Below, one piece after another: positions 12,443 through 25,900 of a DNA stretch of 64,000 nt. Every line of letters begins with the position of its first letter. Position 1 is the first letter of the stretch. The notes beneath the pieces were generated by a model. The model was not told where the DNA came from. It did not search any database and saw only the letters and a program-made list of their open reading frames with translations. The position numbers and the translations under genes were made by a program. This stretch comes from Otis tarda (taxonomy: Eukaryota; Chordata; Aves; Otidiformes; Otididae): positions 200,211,553 through 200,275,552 of the forward strand of contig CM048552.1 of assembly GCA_026413225.1 (NCBI GenBank). The letters are read 5' to 3'.

Positions 12443-13352
12443 CATCCTGATTGGGGACTTCAACCACCCTCACATCTACTGGAAAAGTAGCATGGCGAGC
12501 TGTTAGAAATCCAGGAGACTCCTGGAATTCATTGAGGATAACTTCTTAAGCCAGCTAATAGACAGCCCTACCAGAAGGGGTGCGATACTGGATCTGATGG
12601 CCACCAATGCAAGTGAGCTCAATGTTGAGATCAAGATTGGAGGCAACCTGGGCTGCAGTGATCATGCACTGGTGGAGTTTGCAGTCCTGAAGGATATGGG
12701 ACAGGCGAAGAGTAAAGTCAGGATCCCGAATGTCAGGAAAGCAAAATTCCAGATCTTCAAGGAGTTCATCAATAGAATCCCTAGGGAAACTGCCTTCAGG
12801 AACAAGGGAGCAGAACAGAGCTGGCACTGTGTTATACAGGAAATATAGAACAGAGCTAACACTCTTTAAGGACACTTTTCAGAGCTCTCAAATCCCAGAT
12901 GTAAGAAATGAGGCAAGGAAGAGTATGAAGATAATCAGAGGGCTGGAGCACCTCTCCTGTGAGCACAGGCTGAGAGAGCTGGGGCTGTTCAGCCTGGAGA
13001 AGAGAAGGGTTCAGGGAGACCTTAGAGAAGCCTTCCAGTACCTAAAGGGGGCCTACAGGAAAGATGGGGACAAAATCTTTAGCAGGGACTGTTTTGATAG
13101 GATAAGGGGTAATGGTATTAAACTGAAAGATACTAGATTTAGACCAGATATAAGGAAGAAAATTTTTACAATGACAGTGGTGGAACACTGGAACAGGTTG
13201 CCCAGAGAAGTGGTATGGTTTCCCCATCCACCAGGGTGGATGGGGGTCTGAGTAACCTGATCTGGTTGAAGATGTCCCTCTTTATTGCAGATTGGTTGAG
13301 CTAGATGACTTTTGAAGGTCCCTTCCAACCCAAACTATTCTATGATTCCATG
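12443..13352 (+). pseudogene. CR1 LINE with internal deletion (endonuclease end joined to C-terminal region)
   Basis: The first part encodes the C-terminal half of the CR1 apurinic-type endonuclease. It starts at LILIGDFNHPHIYW, which carries the catalytic GDFN motif, and runs through a SDHALVEF block near 12655-12680. Near 12930 the reading jumps directly to the far C-terminal region ([20 protein letters not shown]). The whole reverse-transcriptase core is therefore missing. The rest continues to a type II 3' UTR and an ATTCTATG tail. A 173-codon frame (12730-13251) spans the junction and is a deletion artefact. A stop (TAG) in the first 25 codons and other changes also break the endonuclease. 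The deletion may have occurred after insertion, or the source RNA may have been already deleted. Confidence 0.88.
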
Positions 13353-14664
13353 AACCTTTGCTCCTTTGTAATACTAGAGAGAAACAGGCACTTAAAGGAC
13401 AGTTCATGTGACCTAATTTAGTTGTTTACTTTTGGATGAGGTGAATCAGAATATATATTTAATCAATCATACTGTTTCCTAAAGAGACTACATCTCCTTT
13501 AGGTAATCGTACATGCCCAAAGTTCATAAGAACATACTAAATTTCTGTCTCTGAGTCTTTTATTCTGCTTTTATTGTGAATTAGGATGGCACTGGCTGAA
13601 TTCAGGAAATCATGAGAGGTAGTCACTGAATGGCTTAGTCACCACTGTCTTGAATATACTGTATTTGGTCTGTTAACAGTTCTCCTGTTTGACTCCCTGG
13701 TGTCCAGAAATGTTTTCCTAGGATAGTGCTAGTGGCCACGTGTTGTCTCTTCAATGCTGGGGGCAGGCTGCATGTACCCGAGATGACAGCTGTACCCAGG
13801 GTAGGGAAAAGCATGTTACAACCCTCACAACTTACTGGGGAACACTTCTCTGTTCTTGATAGTTCTGAACTTTTATATAAAAGTTCCTGATCTTTTGTAT
13901 AAAAAGCAGGCAAACTTGCTAAAGAGGTAAAAAAATACACTGATGGCGAAATGAAACTTGTCATAAATAAATAAAATAATTTTGTAGTTTTTACACTACC
14001 CTATACATTGTGTTATTTTGACTGGGATCATATCATTTGTCTTTTTCAAAAATTTTAAGTTAGGGGTTCAAATAATTACTGTGTCTCATCTAAGTTATGC
14101 TATCATTGTATTCCATCCATCCAAGGTGTTTGACATACACTCTCAGCACAGAAGCTACAAATGTGGTGTGTCAGCGTCCTTTGAAAGGGCACAGGAGTGG
14201 GACTTCTGAACTGACGTAACAGAGGGGAAATGTTTCTGCCTCCCCTACCCCCTGCTCCATCTATGTATTCGCTCTCTGGGAGTATTTGGGTTGTGTTGCT
14301 CATGTTTTCCTATGTGAGAAAATTCAACTCACCGATCCAGCAGAAATTTCTGTCTTATTTTCCATTTTCTGCTGGATTAGGTGATGAAATTTACTCACTA
14401 AGGGGCAGGATGAGCACCACAGCTGGGTCAGAGGAGGGGGCTTTCAGAAGCAGCGAGCTATTAGATTGGCTCAATCTATCTTGTCTGACTGCACCCCGCA
14501 TCAGACCAAGCACCACATGGTGAAACACACTTCTGCTCTGTGAGAAAGCTAAGTTAAACCTTTTCTATGGGATTTCTTTACCTCAATCCATCTTTGCTCC
14601 TGTGATGCTGGCAAAGAGCTCTGCGTGATCTGTGGCTGAGCCTCTGACTTTTCTTTTTCCACAG
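13353..14664. other. Stretch without recognised gene
   Basis: No repeat or gene recognised. A 109-codon minus frame at 13635-13964 and a 97-codon plus frame at 14230-14523 have no recognisable domain. Confidence 0.45.
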
Positions 14665-14818
14665 TGCAATTGTGATGCTGCAGAGGAAGAAATAACTCGT
14701 GCAGATTTTAAACTCTGGCAATACTTACAATGCGGACTGGTGCTTTTAGCTCTTTATGCTTGTTACATTTGGGCCAGAATTTTGAAATGTCGCATAAATT
14801 TTGGTGTCCCAAGTTGAT
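14665..14818 (+). other. Candidate exon A (splice-bounded, unconfirmed)
   Basis: The segment is preceded by a good acceptor (TTCTTTTTCCACAG) and followed by a strong donor (GAT|GTAAGT). One frame is open over almost the whole length and encodes a hydrophobic stretch (LQCGLVLLALYACYIW) that could cross a membrane. That frame hits TGA two bases before the donor, so it cannot continue coding into a next exon. It might be a terminal coding exon, a non-coding RNA exon, or chance. No known protein was recognised. Confidence 0.2.
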
Positions 14819-17800
14819 GTAAGTCTGGCACTCAGAGAGGCAGACTGCCCGTTTTTTGAAGGTATTAGTAGATACACATCTATTCTCTAGCCAGATGGGG
14901 GTGGGGGAAGAAGGTCAGAAAGGAATAAGAAGGGTAAGGGAAGGATGGATACGTTTAATTTGTGCCCAGATGAGCTTGAAGTCAAAGAAGCCTGTACGAG
15001 GCCACCAATGTTGAAAATTTGATCTTTGATCATTGCTGAAAATAAGATGATAAAAGTGAAAGCTTTTTTTTCTGAAGTATTCTCCTGCTTAATAAAATCT
15101 ACTGTAGTAATTTAAGTGCTGAAAGAAACATGTAAAGGAATAAGGGGTATTTTGTATTTGGATAGGAGCTTGCTGCAACTAGGTATAGTAAGAGATAGCA
15201 GTCATGAAAACATATTATACATACATAAAACAATTTCTGAGTAACTATGAGAAAGAGAGTTGCAAAGACTAGGGAAGGATTGGAATCTGACAAGTTAATT
15301 AACAGTCTGGAAACCTTACCAATCACAAATTAGAAATGATGATTACCCCTATGAAACTAGTTTTCAGGCTGCCAAAGATAGTGACTGTTAATGACTGGCT
15401 CTAATCTGATGGACATATTTACTCAGAAGAATATTACTGAGATTTACCCATTTGAGAACTATGTCAACTCAGAAAAACTCTCACAGAGCTATGAGACGGC
15501 CAAAAAAGCAATTCAGAGAATGAAAACTCTGCTAAATGGACAATCATGGTCAATAAATGATATTGTGGCAGTGTAGAAATGTATAATTATACGGATAGAC
15601 TTTCCCAGAATAGATGATTTATTTTTGCAAGTAAATTTAAACATATAGTTGACGTTTGACCTTATTGAGAAGAATAACAGAATGCTTATAGCTTGTATTC
15701 CAATGGTAGTTACAGAAAGGAAGGCTTCTGTACCTGAAAGTAGACATGGCAACAATAGCCGACTTGAGTTGGAGAGCCCTGTTGGATTCAAGTGACTTGA
15801 CGTGTTGTTCTTTCTCTCTCTCTTTCATTGCTTTCTTTCTGTGCTATGCATGAGATAACTTTAAATAAGCATTTAAAAAGTAAAACAGTTGAATTGCATT
15901 TTGAAACTATGTAATTTACAGAGTTTACAAAAAAAATAAAAGGTAATAAAATATAAATTTTTGCTTTGGAAAGTTTCTTTGAAAAATAAATAAAATATAA
16001 TTAATGATGATCTGCTTTGCTGGAAGGAGGATTCTGAAAAATGGAAAATGAGAAATTTTACTTTCCCTGTCTTTCATTTCGTGAAGAACCTTAATGAACA
16101 CCTTTTGCTACTTACTAGCAGATATAATGGTAGTGTCACAAGGTGTGCAACACTAACTAATCTTACAAAGTATGAAACCAGCAACTTCAAAGGCCAAGTT
16201 CATAGGAAACACATGAAAGCAATCATACCCTTAAAACTGTTCTAACCAAGTCATACAAGTTTCTTCATATAATGTTTGGAAAATCAATTCATTCTAAGCT
16301 TAGAGACTATGGAAGACACTGAGTTCACAGCTTTGATATTCTAACATGTATAAGTTGGATATATTTAGTTTTAAAATTTTAAGCCTAAAATATTCTTCTC
16401 TCATGTGAATTACATCAGATCTTACTCGAGTGATAGGCTCCCACCCCAACAGCCTTCCCAGTGTCTTGCATCTGAGGGAAGTACTCAATGCAGCATGTAT
16501 CTGCCTATGGAATAAAGACTGAATTACTGTAGTCCTCAGGGTGATAACCCATAACTGTGTCAGGAGTATAAAAGTTCCAAAAATAACCCTAGGAAGCTGA
16601 AATGTAGGATTATTTATAACAGTTGTTTCCAAAATGTTCATGTCTACATTTGGTGTTCAAGACACTGGAAGGTGGTAGACCAGAAAGAAGAGCAATGTGA
16701 GGTGGACTGCTGCCCCAGGGATCCCTGTAGAAGATTGGGAAGCAGATAGGTGTCACAGCTCATTGCACCTCTGCTAACCAACCAGCTAACAACTCAGGTC
16801 CTTCCCTTATCGTCAGAGGCTTTGAGCCCAGTTACTGACTTGAACTTTCATGCTGAAAAGGCTGCTTCCGTTACCTTCAGAGATGCACTTTTCCCTATAT
16901 TTTGAAACTTTTCCTAAATTTGGAAATATTTGAAACTTCCCCAGCCTTGGGAACCAGAGATCCATTGGCAGCACTGGCAAAATTTTCTATTCCTAGCTGC
17001 AGTCCCCAAGCCCCTAGCCCCAATGCCACTCTTAGGCTTGCTTACTAATGGTGAACAACACGGAAGGACAAACATTAAGAGATCTAAAATAGGTAACATT
17101 GATTTGTCCTTAAAATGTGTCTATTTTTTTACCTTTTTTTTCCTTTTCCTTCTTTATTTGTTTTGGAGTGACTCACTACAACATCTACCTTTTGAGTATG
17201 TAAAAATAGGAGAGACAAATCTCATCTTTTCTTTAAAAATGATTCTTGGATTGTAGATGACTTCAGTGCAAGATAGTGTGTCGTGGTTACAAAGAAGTAA
17301 TGGAGTGGTTCACGTAGTTTGGTTTGGTACAGGACAGCGTAGCAGTCAGCAGGTTTAATACCTTTGCCATTTTTTCAGATGCAATTTTCCTTTTTTAAAA
17401 GGGAATAATGGAGTCCCTATAATGCCTAAATTTAACTTAGACTTTCAAATAGAATTCATCGAATAAAAAAAAAATCAATGAAACCTTTTATATTTAAAAT
17501 GTACTGATGATAAAAATCTCAGTTTCAGCAATAAATTTGATTTATAAATGTATGTAAGATCCTACTTAGCATAATACAGTTTGGGTACAGACATTAAAGC
17601 TATCTTTTCTCTTAGATATTCTTTGTAGAACTAACATTTTCTAAATCTCAATCACATGGTGTTATACACTCAAAAATCATTAAAAAGATCTGGATGTGTG
17701 TAAAATAAACTATTTCCCTTGTAAGGATTAAGTTAGTGATGGGTCATATAGGACATCTGTGGTGCATCCTACACGACTTAAAAGATGTCAATGTGATAGA

Positions 17801-18111
17801 AATTTATTTGAGCAATGCTTTCCTGGTGTAAGAAAAAAGTCAGGACTTTCCTAAGAAAAGGAAACATGATCAGCTTTAGTAACTTGAATAATAAGTTAGC
17901 AAACCAGCACATGTCAAAAGACGAATTAGAATCAGAGAAATTTAATGAATTTCTTCTCTAAAACAACTAAGCTTTGATTTAAAGTTGTGAATAACTTCTC
18001 TTTTCCTTCTTCAGTATGTTCTTACAGGTGTTCTGTCTGCTTCTCTCTGCCAACTGATATTTTAAAAATATGAATTTTCAGTATTTTTATGTTTATTCAC
18101 TCTGTTTTCAG
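14819..18111. other. Stretch without recognised gene
   Basis: Sequence between candidate exons A and B. An AATAAA occurs near 15090. A 113-codon minus frame (16300-16641) and a 108-codon plus frame (16930-17256) are unrecognised. A pyrimidine-rich tract lies at about 15808-15840. Confidence 0.4.
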
Positions 18112-18209
18112 AGCTTATATTTGATAATTTCAGCACAAAGTTGTTTTGAAATGGAAGTCGGTGATGAAATTTTCTGCAATTTCAACAAGAGTAATACACA
18201 GATCGCACT
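18112..18209 (+). other. Candidate exon B (splice-bounded, unconfirmed)
   Basis: Ninety-eight bases between a strong acceptor (TCACTCTGTTTTCAG) and a strong donor (CACT|GTAAGT). Only one frame is open; it contains CFEMEVGDEIFCNFNKSN. That frame leaves two bases over, which would put candidate exon C into a frame with an immediate TAG. B and C therefore do not join as coding exons unless another exon lies between them. No family was recognised. Confidence 0.2.
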
Positions 18210-19385
18210 GTAAGTTTGGAACCTAATATTTCCATTATTCATATAATTGATCTATTTTTTCCTTCAGTGGAGTGTGTATGACAGAAAAACTAGGAAGATG
18301 GTTTTTAGGTCCTGATTCTGCAAACATTTACACATTACATAAAATTATCTCTTTTTTTTCCATTTTTTTTTCTGTATAAAAAAGAAGAAGTTGATACATT
18401 TATAAGAAACAAACAAGAAGTCAACCTTGAACCTGCTTGCTGAAAGCAGCATTCTCAAGCTTAAAACAAATCTGTTACATAAAGTGCTCAGCAACCACTT
18501 TTGGTATCAAATGCATATGCAACAATCAACACCAGCTCCTGCATCACTTCTAAGAGGCTGTATTTATCTCTGTTTCCAAAACAACAGTTAATCTTCACAA
18601 TTCCTGATACTTTTTTCTACTTTCCTTCTCCACATCTGAACTGCATGAAAAATGGCAAACCATCTTCATTGGTCATGAGGGGGAGGAAGCCTCCATTTTA
18701 AAGATGTTGGGCTATATAAAACAAGCAAATGACCATTGCTTGTTCTGTATGCGTATGCATATACTTGCCTTGGAAGATCCAGCTTCTGTCTGGTCACACA
18801 AAGCTGCACAATTGAAATACTCACTAGCCAGCCGAAGTACTTTATTGCAGTATGGCAAATAGCCAGCCTATCATGTTGTGATGACCTCTAAAGTTATCTT
18901 AACCTCAGCTTCTTCCTGCCTTTTATACTATTTCAAGCTGCGTGCAGCCTTCCTTATTTATACACTAGACTCACGAGCCAAGCATATTAACAAAAAAAAA
19001 TGGCTACATTCGTTTTTGAGAAAGGCTTTGCTACCACTCCTGTGAATGAATGCTTTTGTATAGAGTGAGAAGACAGGCAGTGGATGTGAGGGCAATCCAC
19101 AACAACTGGTTCTCAGCCTTCCTTTCCCACTGTGCATTTTCCTGCCTGGAGCAGCATCAATATCATCATCTATTTCAACAACAGTGCATCAAAGTCCTTG
19201 AAAAGGCGGTGTTATGAATGATTAAATAACTGCAAACTGAAATTCTGTTAGAAATATTTTCCATTGAGCTGGGATTAAAACCGTCATAATAACAGGAATT
19301 GCTCTGATAAAATATTTTAAAAGTTTGAGATTGTATTAAGACAGCATGAAATGCACACTGATAATTTCCTTCTTCCCTCCTCCAG

Positions 19386-19460
19386 TTTGTAGAGCTGACT
19401 GATAAAAACCGGGACGTGTCTACCTTAGAACAGATGATTTTGGAGATCTTAAAACTACAT
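19386..19460 (+). other. Candidate exon C (75 bp, phase 0)
   Basis: Twenty-five codons between a pyrimidine-rich acceptor (TTCTTCCCTCCTCCAG) and a donor (CAT|GTAGGT). Only phase 0 is open; it includes ELTDKNRDVSTLEQMILEIL, which looks like an amphipathic helix. It would join in frame to candidate exon D. No known protein was recognised, and a chance occurrence is quite possible in 64 kb. Confidence 0.25.
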
Positions 19461-21224
19461 GTAGGTACTCATTTGTGTGTTCCAAAGAGTAAAACCCACA
19501 CTATTCACTCGGTACTGCCTGTAAAACCAATTTGTACTCCAACTGGGAAAGCTCTGTCCCCTGTTTTTGTCAAGCACCATGGATCCAAAGGTAGTTAGAC
19601 CCTAGAATTGAGGAAAAAAAATCTTCTGGGGAGTGAATTGCTTACCTAGGTAGAAAGGGTGAGAATTATTTGATGCCATGAAGTGATTTGGTTTTTTATT
19701 CTCTGGATTTATTACATAAAAAATAACTTCTGTAGGTTCTCTGAAAAGACTGCAGGGGAAAGTGAGGAGAGCTGAGGGATAACTATTTTGTACAGAGCTG
19801 AACTGAGATGGTTCTGGAAGACGAGGGCAGGCCTGGCTGATTTCCTGAGCTGACAGATGGGTGTAGAAGCTGGGCTAGGGTTGAAGTCCAGAATTTTAAG
19901 TGTTTTTCTCAATCAACTCTGGCACAATGAGACGTAATGAGGGAACTGGTGAGCTGCAGAGACAAGAATTGATTTAATGAAAGAGTAGGTAATACGGGGT
20001 AAGAGAGGGAGAATTTATTTTCCAGCACAAAAATATATTTTTCTGGAATAGATTTTTTTCTTTGATGTAGAGAGAAACATTTACTTACCCACAAAGGACA
20101 GCGCTGTAGCTAAATCTCCATACTACCTCTTCTAGCATTTAACAATAATAATTTTAAAATTTGTTTTGATGTCAGACTTCATTTCTTTGGCGATAAGAAC
20201 TAAAAAAACCCCAGAAACAAAACCACTCTGCCATAGCTTCACATACTGGTGATTTTACATAGACATCAGTATTACCTTTGAATCACTAAATGCATCCTGT
20301 AGGTCAATGGGAGATAGTTGCTTCAATGGTAGACTCAGTGGATGATGAGTCAAATCATGTAAAGTTAGTTGCAGGAATGGAAAGCTTTCCAAAGTGCTAA
20401 CTACTTGCTACTACATGCAAGTAGTTCTTCTTTTTAGGGTTGCTTTTCGTGTCTTTGACAATATAAGCTGTGGTGGCGTAGGGACCCATTACTGACATCA
20501 TTCTTGGTGTTCATACTGCATTGCCAGTATTTCCACCCAGTACTGGAACAACTTGCACGGGGTCAAACCTAAGGCTTTTAGAAGGTCTACGTTTTGCATT
20601 CCTTCTGTGATGAAATATGCATAGATACACTGTTGTTAAACTTCAAACGAACTGCTATTTAAAATATTAAACACTGAAACTAAGATGAAGTTTATACCAC
20701 TTTGTAATTTGCATCGACATCTAACCTAATTTATGACTGCTGCTTAGTCCAGGTGGATACTAAGCTGCAGCTGCTCTTTAAACATTATTCTTTGTACCCT
20801 CCAGAGTAAATTCCAATTTGTTTGGCTTCCTTTCAAGGCACTAACTCCTCTTTTAAAAAATAATAATAATAAAAAAAAGAATTAAAAAATCATTTGCTAC
20901 AGTTAACCAAGCAGTTAGCTAATAAGTTACACAGAATTATTCAGCTTTGATTTTCACTTACTGCGAAATGTTGTGGCAATAGAATATGTTGTTATTATCT
21001 TTACTTGGAAGGCATAGTTTACAGAATTATGTATTTCATGGGGGTTTTTTTGTTGTTTTGTGACATAAAAAAGTATGATATTTATATATTTAATTAGAGG
21101 TCTTCTACTTTTTCACTAACAGAGAAAATCTTTGAGGGTATACCAGGACTTTTTCTGTCAAAGATATCTTGACTGTTTCCTAAGATAAATCCTTTTTAAA
21201 TTCTTTCTTTCATTTTTCTTCCAG

Positions 21225-21284
21225 CCTGTTCAGGTCCCTCCTGTTATCAAAATACCATATAAAGGCATTTCAGTGCAAACCTTG
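21225..21284 (+). other. Candidate exon D (60 bp, phase 0)
   Basis: Twenty codons between a strong acceptor (TTTCATTTTTCTTCCAG) and a strong donor (TTG|GTGAGC). In the phase continuing from candidate exon C it is open and contains PVQVPPVIKIPYKGIS. The 1764-bp gap from C would be an ordinary intron. Evidence is splice signals and frame only. Confidence 0.25.
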
Positions 21285-22657
21285 GTGAGCTTGTGGAAGA
21301 AATGCCTTTGATTTCAGTGGACTTTGAATCACTCTAGGAGAAAGATAGTTAGATCTTAGAAAGATATTCACTATTTAAGTTTGCTTGTCCAAACAATTTT
21401 TATCAAAATTCTTCATTTTTCCTCTTTGTAGAATATTCTCTTGTTTTGACACTTTTCATTTCTTTCCAAACATCTAGTCCAAGAATATCAGCAAACATGG
21501 CTTAACATAAGGAATTCATATTTGATCCTGTATACTCCAGAAACTTTCATCATCCAAAAAGACTACTTAAAATGAACTTTAGATATGCATGTAAGAGATG
21601 ATATGCTGAACATATGGTGGTTTGAACTCTAGTATTACCTTAGCCTGAAGAATTCCTTTTGATAAATCTTTTTAATACCCTGAAAATGGGAAAGAAGTGA
21701 TGTCCTATCCAAGTAGATGCTTGTCAGCAAATAACCTGTGTAAGATTTCAATCCTTCACTTGGAAAGCACTCTATAAAAGGACTGGGTCTTCAAATGGCT
21801 TAAGGATTTTCTCCGTCAGTTAAAAATTCAATAGTATAAAAAATATATATGCAATATATCCTCTCTCTGTTATGTGCAGACACATGTGCTGTGTACATGT
21901 CTGTATAAACATAAATTTGCACATATTAATATATGTTACGATTATAATAGTGAAGTTTACTGGTATACAGTCAAGTTCAAGTGATATATGCACACAGAAT
22001 AATGAATGTATACCATTTATATTGCCCAAGGAGAAGATGGGTCGAACAGCCGAGGTACTGTTCGGAGTTTTCCGAAACAGTAAGGGAAACTCATAAGTCC
22101 TCCCCACCTTTCAACTTCTGGTTGCACCAAAGAAAACCCAAATTCATCCCTGTAAATGTATGTCAATGGTACATGACAATGACTCATGGAGCAATATTTT
22201 CTTTCTTTTTTTTTTTTAATATGAACACTTGATATTTTTTAAAAAAAGGAAAAACCAAGATCTTGAGCTTATAAATAAGAAACAGATAGAAGCTGACTTA
22301 TTTGTGTAGCTTATGTCAGAGTCAGTGTTTCTAATAATTGTAGGGATAGAAGTCATGATGCACAGACAGGAGACATACCGAAATAAAGTTAAACAGATGG
22401 TTCTGCAGTTGTGCTGAATAAGGTGATATTATCATTTTAAAGTCAATCCTTCAGGATAGTAGTGCCCAATGACATTATAATCTATTGACTTTTCTTTTTG
22501 TTCAAAGATTAATTTGTAATGAGGAACAAATCAGGTCTTTCAGTCATCTTGTATAAGGAATACAAGCAATTAACAGTATGAACAATTAACATTATATCCT
22601 ATCATAAACTGAGAAATAAGCTGATAAGAGATGAGGTTATGCAAAGCAGGCTCACAT
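21285..22657. other. Stretch without recognised gene
   Basis: AT-rich sequence with overlapping unrecognised frames at 21820-22232. A small CpG-containing cluster of two alternative hairpins sits at 22043-22080. Confidence 0.45.
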
Positions 22658-22935
22658 ATCACACAATCAAAGAATGGCTGAGGTAAGAAGGCACCTCTGG
22701 AGTACATTTAGGTGAGTCCCTGCTCAAAGCAGGGTCATCTACTGCAGGTTTCTCAGGGCTATGTCCAGTTGCTTTTTCAGTATCACCTAAGACAGAGATC
22801 CCACAAGCTCTTGGGGCAGCCTGACCTGAGTATTCAACCACCCTCACAGTAAAAATCATTTTTCTTATATTTAAGTTAAATTTCTTATACAGCAATCTGT
22901 GAGTGTAATTTTGGTTTGAGGTCCTCACAATGAGA
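22658..22935 (-). mobile_element. CR1 LINE, older subfamily 3' fragment
   Basis: Minus-strand CR1 3' end of a more diverged type. The 3' UTR block resembles the reverse complement of a GGTTGGAAGGCACCTCTGG-style sequence, followed by a CTGCTCAAAGCAGGGTCA block. The coding end reads NIRKMIFTVRVVEY, the CR1 block that in younger copies reads [19 protein letters not shown]. The ATTCTATG tail has almost disappeared. The element is 5'-truncated and riddled with changes, so it is older than the type I and II copies. Confidence 0.75.
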
Positions 22936-25900
22936 TGGAAAAAAAAAAATCACTTGCAAAAGAACAAGCTCCTCTTTTTGAGGGGAACGGGGTCTCTGGA
23001 GCACAGAATCTGACCAAGCACTGAAGTGCCATGCCTGATTTGCCCCTGTTTTGCTGTGGGATGTAAAATCTAAAGAAAGGCATCAAACTCTGCTGCTACC
23101 TGGGAGCATAAGAAGCTCTTGTGAAATAGAAAGCTCTTTCTTAAAGAAGATTGCAAAGAAGTCTCCTAAAGGAAGCAGCTTGAAGCACCAATGAGTATGG
23201 CAGTTTCTAACAGAAGTAACTTGAGCTGCAGTGAGCAAATGAAATACAGAATTCATAATGATATGGCAAAATGCCATGAATTAAACTGTCTTCAGAGAGT
23301 CAATTTTCTGGCTGTGGATTGCTTTCTTGAGCAATGAATTTGGTTTCTGAGACTCAGGTAGCTCACCTTATCCAAAATACAGTATAAAAACCCACTTCAT
23401 TGACTTAATCCTGCAAATAATAATAGGAATTGATATAGCAGTACGAGTGAACTCCTCGCTTCATGGATAAGTGAGAAAAGTATCATCTCAACACCACTTA
23501 CCATCTGAACAGATAATTAAGAGAGAAGGGACTGCAAAGGGAATTAAAAATTCAAGTGGATAGAGCATTTAAAATCAAGACATGTTCTACTTGTTTATTT
23601 ATTTGAAAATTTTCTACTGTCTATTATTGCTCTAGCTGTGTAGGAAGAAGTTTGGGATTTATAGACTGTTTTAAAAGAATATCGTTAAGACCATTTTAGG
23701 GGAGGAGCCAGAGACATTACGTAGAAGTACAGGAGGAACATCATAAAGGAGAAATGGGCAAAAAATTTCCACCAAATGTTTCTTTCCAGACAGAAATTAT
23801 TTTTTTCCCACTTCTATACAAATGCAACTGCATTATGCCTGGATTTATAGTAAAAGATTACTGAGTTTTTGACTACAAAGAAAAAGACCAAGTTTGGTAC
23901 TTGGTTTTCAATGGCAAGTTGAATTGTTACAGTGTAGGGTATTCTAGCAAGCTGCTATCTCACCTCTTATTACATTGTAGACATTATGTAACAGGTAAAG
24001 ATAAATATTTCAGCAAGTAGGTAATTAACCAGTAACCTAGGCAGTATGCTAAATGCCTATGGAAATAATTTAAGGTGTAAGGGACATGGCAGTGGACATA
24101 CAGAAAAAAGGTCATGTCAAAAGGTGCTGTCAGTCCCAGAGGCAAAGACAGATAACAGCAGAAAAGTAACCGGATAGGTCATTGGACAATACTTTCTCCT
24201 AGGAGAGGAATCCTCATGGAAATAGTGTCTGTGAATATACTAGAATTTGCTGCCACTTTCAGAATCATAGGCTGATGTGACATTGCTCCAAATCATCCTT
24301 AGCTTTTTTTTTTTTTTTCCTAAAAAGGAATTTTTAAAGACCCAGGTTAATTGGCAGAAATACTTTAGTAAAAGTTGACACAAGACTTTCTTAAGAATTG
24401 ACATGTAAACCTACAACAATCTCCATTTATCTGAGGGGAACAGTGAGAAAGACTTTTACAGCCTTTGCTGCAAAGACGACAGCACAGTTCGTCTGGGGAA
24501 CATTGCACTAAATCCTTATCCAGGCAAAGTTTTTAATTGTGCTAATAGTATGTTAAGGCAGCCTGAGAGCAACTGTTTGCCTCATAGCACAAGAAGCAAT
24601 CAGTTTTTTTTTTTGTTTGTTTTCAAAATACTTTTAATCTAGAAAGAGAGCTACAGTGAAGCAGAGGTTTTTGTATGAATGAAAGAACGACTTTCACACT
24701 GAAGCTCCTAAGTTCTATTGGTACTTTGGAAGCTGAAAGTGTGGCAAAAGATTCACATATTCAGTTGGAGTTTTGCTTGAACATCAACATGAATAACAGA
24801 AAATACTCCTTTTCATCTGTATGCTATATGCATTTGCATTAGGGGTGTGAGGAAAGTGCTTACTTTCAGTTCCTCCAGACAATTTATCTTCTGCTACACG
24901 CAGACTGCGTGTGTAGACTGCCACAGCTAGGGTTTTTTTTTATAATTGGTAATGAACATTATTTTTGAAGAGAAGTAAAGTTTGTGAATGAATTGTTTTC
25001 ATGTATTGACTGATACAGTAGAGCTATTAAAAATATTCCACTGTATCCAGATCAGGTTTACCAAATGCTATGAGATCCCTTAAAGACAAATACATCTTGT
25101 GAGAAAATTAGACATTGGCCTACTCACACTACCTTTCTATATTTAGCTCATTCTGTGGCGCAATACTTTCTTTTTTTCTTCTTTTCTTTTCTTGTCTTAA
25201 TTTCCAAAAATAAAGCAGGAAAACAGAGTTTTAAAAGTTAAATGGAATGAGACAAAAAAAAATTGGTTGCTTTGACTTTCTCATTGGAAAAAGTTGGAAA
25301 GCAGGAAAATAAAATTAAAGAGAATGGAAGTAATGAGAGAAAAGATAAACACTTCACTTTTAAGTTCTTTCTTTACAAGGTTATATAAAACTTTTTTTAA
25401 GCATAAGGTGTAAATAAATAATTTTCACCCTTACATTCTCCACTTTTTTACTTCTTCTTATAAAAAAAAAAGATAAGTAAGGACAAACTAAAAATTCCAA
25501 ATGGTATTCCTAGTTATATTTTCCTTTAAAAAAGTCTCAACTCCATTGAATAATTTTGAAAGGAAACAATAAAAAAACCCACAGAAAGATGATTTTTTAA
25601 TAAAATCTCCTCTCCAAATAACCAGGAATAACAATACATATTCTGGAGAAAAACAGTTGACAGTCATGCTAATGAAAAACAGCATTTGTAACAACTAATT
25701 TTTATTTTCATTTAGAATATAATTCAGGTTTAATTTTCATGCACTTTTTAAGAATAGTTAGTATTTTCTGTAAAAAAAAACCAAAACCCAGATCTTATTT
25801 GTGAAGTTTACTTTTGCCAATAAAGCCTTCCTATTTGTTTTGTTCTTATAATGGGAAACAAGCGACACTGCATGCATTCAGCTATTCTTACAGATGTAGT

